Source of the DNA: UBA5189 sp040389445
GTDB lineage: Bacteria; Chloroflexota; Limnocylindria; Limnocylindrales; CSP1-4
Length of the DNA: 64,000 nt
Direction: 5' to 3'
NCBI GenBank assembly: GCA_040389445.1
Contig: JAZJZX010000002.1
Location: forward strand, 1-64,000
How positions within the stretch are numbered: the stretch's first letter is position 1; every line of letters begins with the position of its first letter. Position numbers and translations under genes: made by a program. The notes beneath the pieces are model-generated. The model did not search any database. It was not told the origin of the DNA and saw nothing but the letters and a program-made list of their open reading frames with translations. Of this stretch, positions 56,583 through 64,000 are shown in pieces.

Positions 56583-57654
56583 CATCGACTGGCTCGGGGG
56601 CCGGCGTGGACTGGAGGACCGGATCGTTCCGGCGACGGGCGTACCCCTGCGCCGTCTCGTCCTGCGTTCGCTCCGGAGCGTCGAGCGCGATATCCATCTG
56701 ATCCTCGACCCCATTCGACTCGCGCTCTCGATACCGCAGGCGTTCGCCCTCCTGGTTCGTCGGCGTCCGGCCGCGATCTTCACGACCGGTGGCTACGTCG
56801 CGATCCCGGTCCTCATTGCGGCGCGCCTGCTCGGCATTCCGACCGTCCTGTGGGAGGGGAATGTCGTTCCCGGCCGGAGCGTCCGCGCGATTGCCGGGCT
56901 CGCCAGCGTCGTTACCGTGTCCTTCGCGGAGACCTGCACGGTGCTCGGACTGGGCGGGCCGACGGCCGCCCGGCGCTGTCTCACGACCGGCACACCCATT
57001 CGCGACATGCGCTCGCTCGATGCCGTGGCCGCCCGGGAGCGCCTTGGTGTCGCGCCGGGCGAGCGGCTCGTCCTCGTCTTCGGCGGCTCGCAGGCCGTAC
57101 GCCGGCTGAACGACGCGGTCGCCGCCGTCCTGCCCGCGCTGGTCGAGCGATGCCATGTCATCCACGTGACGGGCGATCAGGGCTACGCGGCCGCGGTTGC
57201 GGGTCGCGAAGGCCTGCCGCCGGATCGGCGCCACCGGTACCGACCCGCGCCGTTCCTGGGCGACGACATGGTGGACGCCTTTGCCGCCTCCGACCTGGTG
57301 ATCGGGCGGGCCGGTTCATCGACACTCGCGGAGGTCACGGCGGCCGGCCTGCCCATGGTCGTGGTTCCGTACCCCCATGCCGGAGGGCACCAGCGGGCAA
57401 ACGCAGCCGTCCTCGCCGCCGCCGGTGCGGCGCACCTCATCGACGACGCGACGTTTGATGGGCCCGCCCTCCTGGAGGCGATCAGGATCCTTGACGATCC
57501 GGCGCAGCACGCGCGAATGAGTGCGGCGGCTCGTTCGCTCGGTCGGCCCGGCGCGGCGAAGGCGCTCGCTGCCATCCTGATGGCGCTCGCCGATCGGGTC
57601 CCGCTGCCCGAGCCCGACATCGTCGAACGGACCGCTCGAGGTGCCGCTACATGA
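56488..57654 (+). CDS. murG: UDP-N-acetylglucosamine--MurNAc-(pentapeptide) GlcNAc-transferase
   Basis: MurG converts lipid I to lipid II on the inner membrane face. The 388-aa protein has the donor-binding glycine loop GGGTGGHIYPAL (residues 7-18), FTTGGYVAIP, GGSQAVRRLN and the UDP-GlcNAc region IGRAGSSTLAEVTAAGLP with PYPHAGGHQRANA. ATG 56488 follows CAGGAG and lies inside the end of ftsW. Its stop overlaps murB by 4 bp; murC, normally between them, is absent. Confidence 0.95.
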   Translation: MHLLIAGGGTGGHIYPALAVVDALRRRPNPPDIDWLGGRRGLEDRIVPATGVPLRRLVLRSLRSVERDIHLILDPIRLALSIPQAFALLVRRRPAAIFTTGGYVAIPVLIAARLLGIPTVLWEGNVVPGRSVRAIAGLASVVTVSFAETCTVLGLGGPTAARRCLTTGTPIRDMRSLDAVAARERLGVAPGERLVLVFGGSQAVRRLNDAVAAVLPALVERCHVIHVTGDQGYAAAVAGREGLPPDRRHRYRPAPFLGDDMVDAFAASDLVIGRAGSSTLAEVTAAGLPMVVVPYPHAGGHQRANAAVLAAAGAAHLIDDATFDGPALLEAIRILDDPAQHARMSAAARSLGRPGAAKALAAILMALADRVPLPEPDIVERTARGAAT

Positions 57655-58643
57655 CCGCGGAGAAGCCTCCCATCGACACGGCGGCCCTGGCCGCCGACAT
57701 CGCGCGCCGGGTCGGCGTCCGCGTGGAACAGCACGCCCCCCTGGCCCGGATCACGACGATGCGCGTCGGGGGTCCGGCCGACCTCCTGGCCACGGTCCGC
57801 AACACCTTCGAGTTGCGCGGCCTCGTCCGTTTCGCCCGGTCGCGGGACATCCCCGTGCTCGTCCTTGGGCGCGGGAGCAACGTGGTGGTGTCCGATCGTG
57901 GCGTCCGCGGACTCGTGATCCACGTCAAGGCGGAGCAGAGCCAGCTCGACGGCGACCGCTACGTTGCCGCCGCCGGCGTTCCCATGGCACGGGCCGCGAC
58001 CGAGACACAGAAGGCGGGCCTCGCCGGCCTGGAGTTCGGGCTGGCCATTCCCGGAACGGTCGGCGGCGCGATCTGGGCCAATGCGGGGGCACACGGGGCC
58101 GACATCGCGTCGGTCCTCGAGTCGGCCGATATCCTGAGCCCGGATGGCGTGGAATCCCGGGTCGATGCCACGACGCTCGGTTTCGCCTATCGCGACAGTC
58201 GGTTCAAGCACCCGGCGGACGAATCCCGCCGCGAGTTCATCGTGGGCGGAACGTTCCGGCTGACCCCGGCGGCACCCGACGTGATCCGGTCGACCCTGGA
58301 CGAGATCCGCCGATGGCGACAGGCGCATCAGCCACTCGGCCTGCCGTCGGCAGGCAGCGTGTTCCGGAACCCGTCCGACGGTGCGTCCGCGGGCGAGCGC
58401 ATCGAGGCAGCCGGTTGCAAGGGCTCGCGCATGGGAGGCGCCAGCGTGTCCGAGAAGCACGCCAACTTCATCATCGCGGACAGGACCGCGACCGCCGCCG
58501 ACGTGCGCAGGCTGGCCGAGCGCGTCCGTGCGACGATTCAATCGCTCGACGGTACCGAACTCGCGTTCGAGATCGAGTTCGTCGGTGACTGGGCCGGCTG
58601 GCCGTGGCCGGCCAACGAACCTGGAGGGGCGCCGATTCCATGA
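57651..58643 (+). CDS. murB: UDP-N-acetylmuramate dehydrogenase
   Basis: MurB reduces enolpyruvyl-UDP-GlcNAc to UDP-MurNAc using FAD and NADPH. The 330-aa enzyme has TTMRVGGPADLL, VLGRGSNVVVSD, GLAIPGTVGGAIWANAGAHG, the catalytic serine in LPSAGSVFRNP and the glutamate in VSEKHANFI. This is a type II-like layout without the extra C-terminal loop. It overlaps murG and ddl by 4 bp each. Confidence 0.95.
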   Translation: MTAEKPPIDTAALAADIARRVGVRVEQHAPLARITTMRVGGPADLLATVRNTFELRGLVRFARSRDIPVLVLGRGSNVVVSDRGVRGLVIHVKAEQSQLDGDRYVAAAGVPMARAATETQKAGLAGLEFGLAIPGTVGGAIWANAGAHGADIASVLESADILSPDGVESRVDATTLGFAYRDSRFKHPADESRREFIVGGTFRLTPAAPDVIRSTLDEIRRWRQAHQPLGLPSAGSVFRNPSDGASAGERIEAAGCKGSRMGGASVSEKHANFIIADRTATAADVRRLAERVRATIQSLDGTELAFEIEFVGDWAGWPWPANEPGGAPIP

Positions 58644-59767
58644 CCACATCGCCGGATCCACGCCCGCCGGTCGTGGTGCTCCTGGGCGGGCCCTCGGCCG
58701 AACATGACGTGTCGATCGTCTCAGGAACCGCGATCGCATCCGCGCTCCGCGCGGATGGTTTCGAGGTGCGACTGGTGTTGATCGACCTCGCCGGAGTCTG
58801 GTGGTGGCTGCCTGCCGATCACGTCCGTGACGATCGGATGAGCGCGGTCTATGACGATCCCGCGGCACTGGGCGCAGACGGTCCATATCGGCTGGGAGCG
58901 GCCATCGACCGCCTCGCCGACGCGCGGCCCGAGCCGGTCGTGTTCATTGCGCTCCACGGTCCATTCGGCGAAGACGGGACCGTGCAGGCGATCCTCGAGG
59001 CGGGCGGGCTGGCCTACACCGGCTCCGGCGTCCTGGGTTCCTCGATCGGCATGGACAAGGCGGTGCAGAAGCGGATCTGGCGCGGGCTCGGCCTTCCCGT
59101 GCTGGACTGGCGCGAGATCCGGTCCGAGCGGTGGCAGACCGGGCGAGAGGCTGTCCTGGCAGAGCTCGAGGCCTTTGCGTCGGGCGCCGGCGATCCCCGG
59201 CTCATGATCAAGCCGGCCCGCCTGGGGAGCTCGGTCGGCATGACCCTGGCCCATGATGCCGCCGAACGCGGGCCCGGTCTCGATCGTGCGTTCCGGTTCG
59301 ACACGCTGGCCGTCGTGGAGCCCTATCTGCCCGGGGCGCGCGATCTCGAAGTCGCGATCATCGGGACCGAGCCGCCGCTCGCGGTCCACGGTCCGGGCGA
59401 GATCGTGGCGGGCCACGAGTTCTACGACTACGCGGCGAAGTACACACCGGGCCTGTCGGCGACCACCCCGCGCGCCGACATTCCGGACAACCTCAGGAAG
59501 ACCATGCAGAAACTGGCGCGCGACGCCTACCGGGCTGCCGGTGCCGAGGGCTTTGCGCGGGTCGACTTCCTGCTCGGTGGCGGCGGGGTGTTCCTGTCCG
59601 AGATCAACACGATCCCGGGCTTCACGCCGATCAGTCTCTTCCCGACCATGCCGAGCGAAGCCGGACTGGACTTCACGGCCGTCTGCCGACGGATCATCGA
59701 TCTCGCCATCGCCCGGCACCGGGCCCGCTCGTCGCATCGCCTGACCACCGCCGATCTTCCCCGGTGA
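58640..59767 (+). CDS. ddl: D-alanine--D-alanine ligase
   Basis: Ddl makes the D-Ala-D-Ala dipeptide used by MurF. The 375-aa ATP-grasp enzyme has LLGGPSAEHDVSIVSG, ALHGPFGEDGTVQ, the KPARLGSSVGMT loop, GFARVDFLL and the metal-binding FLSEINTIPGFTPISLFP. ATG 58640 overlaps the murB stop. Sequence alone does not exclude D-Ala-D-Lac activity, but the context favours D-Ala-D-Ala. Confidence 0.93.
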   Translation: MTTSPDPRPPVVVLLGGPSAEHDVSIVSGTAIASALRADGFEVRLVLIDLAGVWWWLPADHVRDDRMSAVYDDPAALGADGPYRLGAAIDRLADARPEPVVFIALHGPFGEDGTVQAILEAGGLAYTGSGVLGSSIGMDKAVQKRIWRGLGLPVLDWREIRSERWQTGREAVLAELEAFASGAGDPRLMIKPARLGSSVGMTLAHDAAERGPGLDRAFRFDTLAVVEPYLPGARDLEVAIIGTEPPLAVHGPGEIVAGHEFYDYAAKYTPGLSATTPRADIPDNLRKTMQKLARDAYRAAGAEGFARVDFLLGGGGVFLSEINTIPGFTPISLFPTMPSEAGLDFTAVCRRIIDLAIARHRARSSHRLTTADLPR

Positions 59768-59777
59768 GCGCGCGACG

Positions 59778-60680
59778 ATGAAGTTGGGTCGCCCCGGCCG
59801 GCAAGGCGTCCGGGCACGCTCCGCCGGCGCGTGGCCATCGGCACGCGGGACGCCGAGGCGAGGCGATGCGGCGCGGCCCGGCACTCGAGGCCTGCGCCGG
59901 TGGCCCAGGCTGCTCAGACGGTGGCGCCTCACGCCGTCGCGGGCCGCCGCCATCCTCGGACTCCTCGCCTCGATCGGGAGTCTCTACGGGCTCGCGACGA
60001 CGCCCGCGTTCACGCTGGCGCGCACGGAACTGCCCGCGCTCCGGTGGACCGCGACGGACGCGCTCATCGGGGCTGTGGCCACTGCCGATGGAACCAACCT
60101 GTTTCGCATTCAAACCGGGCCGATCGAGGACCGGTTGCGAAGGCTGCCGGGGGTGGCGAAGGCGCGGGCGACCGTGAGCCTGCCCGACACCCTGATCGTC
60201 GAGATCCAGGAGCGTGAGGCCATCATGGCGTGGGCGGTGGGGGACACGCGCTTCCTCGTTGATCGCGAGGGGGTGATCTTTGCGGCGCTGGGTGCCGATA
60301 CCGTCACCTCGGATGTCCCGACGATCGCTGATTCGCGACCTGGATCCGCCGCCTTCGCGGTGGGGTCGGTCGTCGATCCCGTCGACCTCGATGCGGCCAC
60401 GAGGCTCGGGTCCCTGACGCCCGCGTCGATCGAGAGCCGGGCGACCGGCCTCGTGATCACGGTCACCGAGGCGAACGGCTTCGTCGTCGGCACGATCCCG
60501 CGCAGCTGGATCGCCGTGTTCGGCCTCTACACGCCGACGCTCCGGACCCCGGACCTGATCCCCGGGCAGGTGAGACTGCTCCGCAGCCTGCTGGCCGGTC
60601 GCGAGGACCTGGTCGAGAAGGTCATTCTGGCCGATGCGGACAGCGGGACCTTCGTGCCAAAGGCCACGACAGCCCCATGA
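59778..60680 (+). CDS. ftsQ: Cell division protein FtsQ/DivIB
   Basis: The 300-aa protein has a basic, Pro/Arg/Ala-rich cytoplasmic start, one membrane helix (RAAAILGLLASIGSLYGLA) and a POTRA-type domain. The FtsQ pattern follows: TDGTNLFRIQTGPIEDRLRRLPGVAKA without the first residue (starts ADGTNLF), then VSLPDTLIVEIQEREAI and FLVDREGVIF. It bridges FtsL and FtsI in the divisome. It lies 10 bp after ddl. Confidence 0.9.
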   Translation: MKLGRPGRQGVRARSAGAWPSARGTPRRGDAARPGTRGLRRWPRLLRRWRLTPSRAAAILGLLASIGSLYGLATTPAFTLARTELPALRWTATDALIGAVATADGTNLFRIQTGPIEDRLRRLPGVAKARATVSLPDTLIVEIQEREAIMAWAVGDTRFLVDREGVIFAALGADTVTSDVPTIADSRPGSAAFAVGSVVDPVDLDAATRLGSLTPASIESRATGLVITVTEANGFVVGTIPRSWIAVFGLYTPTLRTPDLIPGQVRLLRSLLAGREDLVEKVILADADSGTFVPKATTAP

Positions 60681-60705
60681 CGACGGGCCCGGCCGAGGTC
60701 GCAGG

Positions 60706-60735
60706 TTGCCCCGGTCCCATGCCGTCGAGTAGCCT
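60706..60735 (+). promoter_or_regulatory. Candidate internal promoter before sbp-ftsA
   Basis: TTGCCC (60706-60711), 18 bp and TAGCCT (60730-60735) lie in the 88-bp gap after ftsQ. It would allow separate expression of sbp and ftsA. Confidence 0.45.
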
Positions 60736-60768
60736 TGCCAAAACGCACCGCAATGAGGACGAGACAAC

Positions 60769-61092
60769 GTGTTGCTCCCCCTGGCAGGCCTCGTCGTGGG
60801 CGTCCTGCTCGGGCTCGTCCTCAACGTCAACGTCAGCTTCGAGTTCAGCCGCTATTCGGCCGTGGCGATTCTCGCCGCGCTCGACTCGGTCCTCGGGGCG
60901 GTCAGGGCCGAACTCGACGGCGTCTACGACAATCGCATCTTCATCTCCGGTTTCGTCACGAACGCAGTGGTCGCGGTGATCCTCACGTTCATCGGCGATC
61001 GACTCAGTCTGGATCTGTACCTCGTGGCCCTGATCAACTTCGGGTTCCGGATCTTCAACAACGTCGCCCTGATCCGGCGGCACTTCATCTGA
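60769..61092 (+). CDS. sbp: Small basic protein Sbp (DUF1290)
   Basis: The 107-aa membrane protein has three helices (LLPLAGLVVGVLLGLVL, AVVAVILTFIG, YLVALINFGFRIFNNVA) and the family's SRYSAVAILAALDSVLGAVRAEL stretch. The family occurs beside division genes in Gram-positive-type and Chloroflexota genomes, and its role is not established. GTG 60769 follows GAGGACGAG. It precedes ftsA by 31 bp. Confidence 0.88.
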   Translation: MLLPLAGLVVGVLLGLVLNVNVSFEFSRYSAVAILAALDSVLGAVRAELDGVYDNRIFISGFVTNAVVAVILTFIGDRLSLDLYLVALINFGFRIFNNVALIRRHFI

Positions 61093-61123
61093 CCCGGGAG
61101 ACCGGGAGGGAGCAGGCAACACC

Positions 61124-62353
61124 GTGGTGGAAGGGGTCCTCGTCGGAATCGACGTCGGCACGAGCAAGGTCTGTGCGCTCATTGGCGAGGTGAGTCGCGA
61201 TGGCCGCGTGACCGTCATCGGACATGGCACCGTGCCGTCCTCGGGCCTGAAGAAGGGCGCCGTGGTCAACATCGACCAGACCGTCCGGTCGATCGCCGAT
61301 GCCGTCGAGAAGGCGGAGCGGCTGTCCGGCTGGAAGATCGACAAGGCCTTCGTCGGCGTCGGCGGCGCCCAGGTGGAGAGCCTCAACTCCACGGGTCAGG
61401 TTGCCGTCACGGCCCACGACCGCGAAGTGAGTCGCGAGGACATCCTGCGAGCCATCGAGGTGGCCCGCGCCGTGGCCATCCCGTCCAATCGGGACGTGCT
61501 CCACGTCGAGCGCCGCGGCTTCATCGTGGACGGGCAGGAGGGCGTGAAGGACCCGCTCGGGATGAGCGCTCTGCGCCTCGAGGTCGAAACGCACATCGTC
61601 ACCGCCCCGCAGACCGCCGTCCAGAACCTCACGAAATGTGTCGCGGCAGCCGGCGTCAAGATCGATGAGCGTGTCGCCAACGCCCTTGCCGCCTCCGAGG
61701 CGGTGGCGACCGAGACGGAGAAGGAACTCGGCGTCGCGGTCGCCGACATCGGCGCAGGCACCATCGACCTGGCGATGTTCAACGAGGGTTCGCCGTTCCA
61801 CACCAGCGTCCTGCCGGTGGGCGGCAATTTCGTCACGAACGACATCGCCATCGGCATCAAGACCTCCCTGCCGGTCGCCGAGGAACTCAAGATCGTGCAC
61901 GGCACGTGCGATCTGCGCGGCGTGTCGGCCGACGAGGAGATCGGTGTTTCCGTGCTCGGCGAAGAGGCCGGGCGGACCATCAGCCGACTCGAGTTGTGCC
62001 AGATCATCGAGGCCCGGATGCGCGAGACGTTCGAGTTGCTCGGGGCCGAGATGCGCTCGGCCGGTGCCGGCATGCTGCCGGCCGGGTTGATCATGACGGG
62101 TGGGGCGTCGCAGCTCTCGGGACTCGCGGAACTCGGTCGGGAGGTCCTCCAGATGCCGGTGCGCGTCGTTGCCCCGAGCTCCGTCACCGGCCTGACGGAC
62201 TCGATCCTCACGCCCGCCTACGCGACGGCGATCGGCCTCCTCCACTGGGGTGCTCGCTCCCTGGCCGACGGCGAACCGACCCGCTACGAATCGGCCCCGG
62301 CATTCGGAATCCTGGGTCGCCTCCGGGACGCGCTCCGGAGCATCTTTCCGTAG
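61124..62353 (+). CDS. ftsA: Cell division protein FtsA
   Basis: FtsA is an actin-like ATPase that tethers FtsZ to the membrane. The 409-aa sequence has VGIDVGTSKVCALIGE (phosphate 1), VADIGAGTIDLAMF (phosphate 2) and MTGGASQLSGL (adenosine site). The C-terminus (ILGRLRDALRSIFP) is a good amphipathic membrane-targeting helix. A GGGAGG precedes GTG 61124. Confidence 0.95.
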   Translation: MVEGVLVGIDVGTSKVCALIGEVSRDGRVTVIGHGTVPSSGLKKGAVVNIDQTVRSIADAVEKAERLSGWKIDKAFVGVGGAQVESLNSTGQVAVTAHDREVSREDILRAIEVARAVAIPSNRDVLHVERRGFIVDGQEGVKDPLGMSALRLEVETHIVTAPQTAVQNLTKCVAAAGVKIDERVANALAASEAVATETEKELGVAVADIGAGTIDLAMFNEGSPFHTSVLPVGGNFVTNDIAIGIKTSLPVAEELKIVHGTCDLRGVSADEEIGVSVLGEEAGRTISRLELCQIIEARMRETFELLGAEMRSAGAGMLPAGLIMTGGASQLSGLAELGREVLQMPVRVVAPSSVTGLTDSILTPAYATAIGLLHWGARSLADGEPTRYESAPAFGILGRLRDALRSIFP

Positions 62354-62370
62354 GCTGTCGGCCCGGCTCC

Positions 62371-62418
62371 GACGGCTGTGAGGGATTTGTCCGGGGCCGT
62401 CGTGTCGGCCGGTTTTTC
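62371..62418 (+). terminator. Imperfect hairpin after ftsA
   Basis: CGACGGC pairs with GCCGTCG around an 18-nt loop, with further complementary bases outside (GGC/GCC) and GGTTTTTCC just downstream. It may end or attenuate transcripts from ftsA before the separate ftsZ promoter. Confidence 0.45.
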
Positions 62419-62464
62419 CACCGGGTCCGGCGGATTCGAGGGGTCACACGAACCGCCGTCGATG

Positions 62465-62470
62465 GTAGAC
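62465..62470 (+). promoter_or_regulatory. -10 hexamer of a likely ftsZ promoter
   Basis: TAGACT lies 104 bp before the ftsZ start codon. No convincing -35 is present. The 221-bp gap between ftsA and ftsZ otherwise contains a hairpin and an untranslated leader. Confidence 0.4.
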
Positions 62471-62574
62471 TCCGGCGACGACCCTGAGCCCCAACCGAGC
62501 GCGCCTCCTTTCGGCTCCGGGTCACCAACCCAGGCAGTTCAGCCCCGGCCCCGAGAGGCCATTGGAGGAGTACG

Positions 62575-63789
62575 GTGGCCCTGCGTTCCGATTCGGAAAA
62601 CTTCGCACTCATCCGCGTGATCGGCGTTGGCGGTGGCGGCAGCAACGCTGTCAACCGGATGATCCGGGCGGAGATGATGGGGGTGGAGTTCATCGCCCTC
62701 AACACGGACGCCCAGGCGCTCCTGCAGTCGGATGCACCCCACAAGATCCGGATCGGGGACAAGATCACCCGGGGTCTCGGTGCCGGCGGGGACAGTGCCA
62801 TCGGGCAGCGGGCCGCCGAGGAGGACGCCGACAAGATCGCGTCGGCCCTCGAGGGATCGGACATGGTCTTCATCACCGCGGGGCTTGGCGGGGGCACCGG
62901 CTCCGGGGCCGCCCCGATCGTGGCTGAACTGGCCAAGGCCGCGGGGGCACTCACCATCGGTGTCGTCACCAAGCCCTTCGGATTCGAGGGCGCCAAGCGG
63001 AAGCTGACCTCGGAGAAGGCCGCCGAGGAGCTCAAGGCCAAGGTCGACACCTTGATCACGATCCCGAATGACCGCCTGCGCGACGTGGTCCAGAAGAACA
63101 CCTCCATCCTGGACGCGTTCCGGGTCGTGGACGACGTCCTCCGTCAGGGCGTCCAGGGGATCAGCGACATCATCACGATGCCCGGCCTGATCAACCTCGA
63201 CTTCGCCGACGTCCGGGCGATCATGAAGGATGCGGGTTCGGCGCTGATGGGGATTGGTCGCGCGAGCGGTGAGAACCGGGCCGTCGAGGCGGCCCGCCAG
63301 GCCATCGCCAGCCCGCTCCTCGAGGTCAATATCGCGGGCGCGCAGGGCATCCTGTTCAACGTCACGGGCAGTGCGAATCTGTCGCTGTTCGAAGTCACCG
63401 AGGCTGCCGAGGAGATCCGGGCGGCGGCAGATCCGGAAGCCAACATCATCTTCGGGACGAGCTTCAACGAGCGACTCGGCGAAGAGGTCCAGATCACGGT
63501 CATCGCCACGGGCTTCGACGGCAAGCGACCCGGCGCACGCAGCTCGGGCGGCTCGTCGATGGCAGCACCGACGGATGCCACGGCTCGCGTCCCGCGAGAC
63601 TTTCTCGAGGAGCTGGAGCGACAGCGGACCCAGTTGAACGACGTCGGGGTCCCGGATGCTCCGGGCGCCCGCCCGGACGAGGCCGCCGCGCGACAGGGTC
63701 GGTCGGTCGGGGAAGCGGCGCCCGTCAAGCGGGCCGCCTACGACGCCGAGGACCTGGAGATCCCCAGCTTCCTTCGCCGGCAGAAGTAG
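62575..63789 (+). CDS. ftsZ: Cell division protein FtsZ
   Basis: FtsZ is the tubulin-like GTPase that forms the division ring. The 404-aa protein has GVGGGGSNAVNRMI, the tubulin signature GGGTGSG (105-111), NDRLRDV and the T7-loop region NLDFADVRAIM. A variable linker then leads to the C-terminal peptide LEIPSFLRRQK, which binds FtsA. GTG 62575 follows GGAGGA. A separate promoter may allow extra expression. Confidence 0.97.
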   Translation: MALRSDSENFALIRVIGVGGGGSNAVNRMIRAEMMGVEFIALNTDAQALLQSDAPHKIRIGDKITRGLGAGGDSAIGQRAAEEDADKIASALEGSDMVFITAGLGGGTGSGAAPIVAELAKAAGALTIGVVTKPFGFEGAKRKLTSEKAAEELKAKVDTLITIPNDRLRDVVQKNTSILDAFRVVDDVLRQGVQGISDIITMPGLINLDFADVRAIMKDAGSALMGIGRASGENRAVEAARQAIASPLLEVNIAGAQGILFNVTGSANLSLFEVTEAAEEIRAAADPEANIIFGTSFNERLGEEVQITVIATGFDGKRPGARSSGGSSMAAPTDATARVPRDFLEELERQRTQLNDVGVPDAPGARPDEAAARQGRSVGEAAPVKRAAYDAEDLEIPSFLRRQK

Positions 63790-63792
63790 GCG

Positions 63793-64000
63793 TTGCCGGT
63801 GGAAGCCGGCCCCGGACCTCGCGACACCAGCGCGGACCACACCAGCCAGTCCGTCAGTCCGGCCGAGGCGGCCGGGATTGCTGCGGCACGGGACGGCATC
63901 CAGGATCGAATCGAGCGCGCCTGCGAGCGATCCGGCCGCGATCCGGCCGACGTGGGAATGATCGCCGTCTCCAAGACGATCCCCGCGCACCGCCTGCGCG
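63793..64000 (+). CDS. PLP homeostasis protein YggS/YlmE (partial, runs off the window)
   Basis: The frame from TTG 63793 (or GTG 63799) encodes GIQDRIERACERSGRDPADVGMIAVSKTIPAHRLR in two stretches. It matches the N-terminus of YggS-type PLP-binding proteins, with the PLP lysine in AVSKT. The gene is cut by the end of the window. YggS homologues commonly follow ftsZ in Gram-positive-type dcw clusters, which supports the call. Confidence 0.8.
   Translation, partial: MPVEAGPGPRDTSADHTSQSVSPAEAAGIAAARDGIQDRIERACERSGRDPADVGMIAVSKTIPAHRLR

Overview
The window is about 64 kb of GC-rich bacterial chromosome, densely packed on both strands. No phage, plasmid, CRISPR array or complete insertion sequence was seen. 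The gene set (form I aerobic CO dehydrogenase, an F420-type luciferase-like oxidoreductase, a propionyl-CoA/methylmalonyl-CoA module, DUF1290 small basic protein beside ftsA, and a dcw cluster with its own small ORFs) suggests a Chloroflexota bacterium, perhaps Limnocylindria-like. That assignment is an inference from gene content and was not tested phylogenetically.

Layout. (1) 0.1-6.2 kb: a CO-oxidation operon, coxM-coxS-coxL, an XdhC/CoxF-like maturation factor fused to a YHS domain, coxG and a metallo-beta-lactamase-fold hydrolase, behind a sigma-70-like promoter. (2) 6.2-13 kb, minus strand: two tandem-GNAT acetyltransferases flanking rsgA, an ABC-2 exporter operon preceded by a leader peptide and an intrinsic terminator (probable attenuator), and a sulfurtransferase. 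(3) 12.9-15.5 kb: tRNA-Asn, a decayed HEPN-like gene, and a membrane-anchored LuxR regulator divergent from a secreted Trp-rich protein and a small membrane protein. (4) 15.7-20.7 kb: ferric-reductase-like flavocytochrome, exported FMN-binding protein and ApbE (an extracytosolic flavinylation module), followed by a two-component system. (5) 20.7-28.4 kb: MFS transporter, phosphatase, SnoaL-like and GYD proteins, MsrA, HAD hydrolase, PlsC, UbiA-type prenyltransferase and an exported protein. (6) 28.5-36.6 kb: parAB, then propionyl-CoA carboxylase (beta, biotin carboxylase, BCCP), methylmalonyl-CoA mutase large subunit and epimerase. (7) 36.8-44.8 kb: sucCD, an LLM oxidoreductase, isocitrate dehydrogenase, sdhCDAB and an RNase HI-like gene. 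(8) 44.9-47 kb: META lipoprotein, RNase P RNA, a small Cys protein and a LysM protein. (9) 47-64 kb: the division/cell-wall cluster mraZ-rsmH-(65 aa)-ftsL-ftsI-murF-mraY-murD-ftsW-murG-murB-ddl-ftsQ-sbp-ftsA-ftsZ-yggS (cut by the window edge). murE and murC are absent from it.

How the parts may work together. CO oxidation would supply electrons to a respiratory chain that also takes electrons from succinate dehydrogenase. The carboxylase, mutase and epimerase carry propionyl-CoA to succinyl-CoA, which SucCD and SdhCDAB process. The BCCP-to-mutase section and the sdh genes look like single transcription units.

Most notable signals. Three near-identical 16-bp palindromes around parAB look like a non-canonical parS. 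A promoter, leader ORF and terminator precede the ABC exporter. Eight genes have a -10-like hexamer exactly six bases before the start codon, suggesting routine leaderless transcription. A triple 10-bp AGTGG repeat lies at the mraZ start site. The LuxR regulator and the small membrane protein next to it appear to share a membrane domain. An unrecognised 65-aa gene sits inside the dcw cluster.
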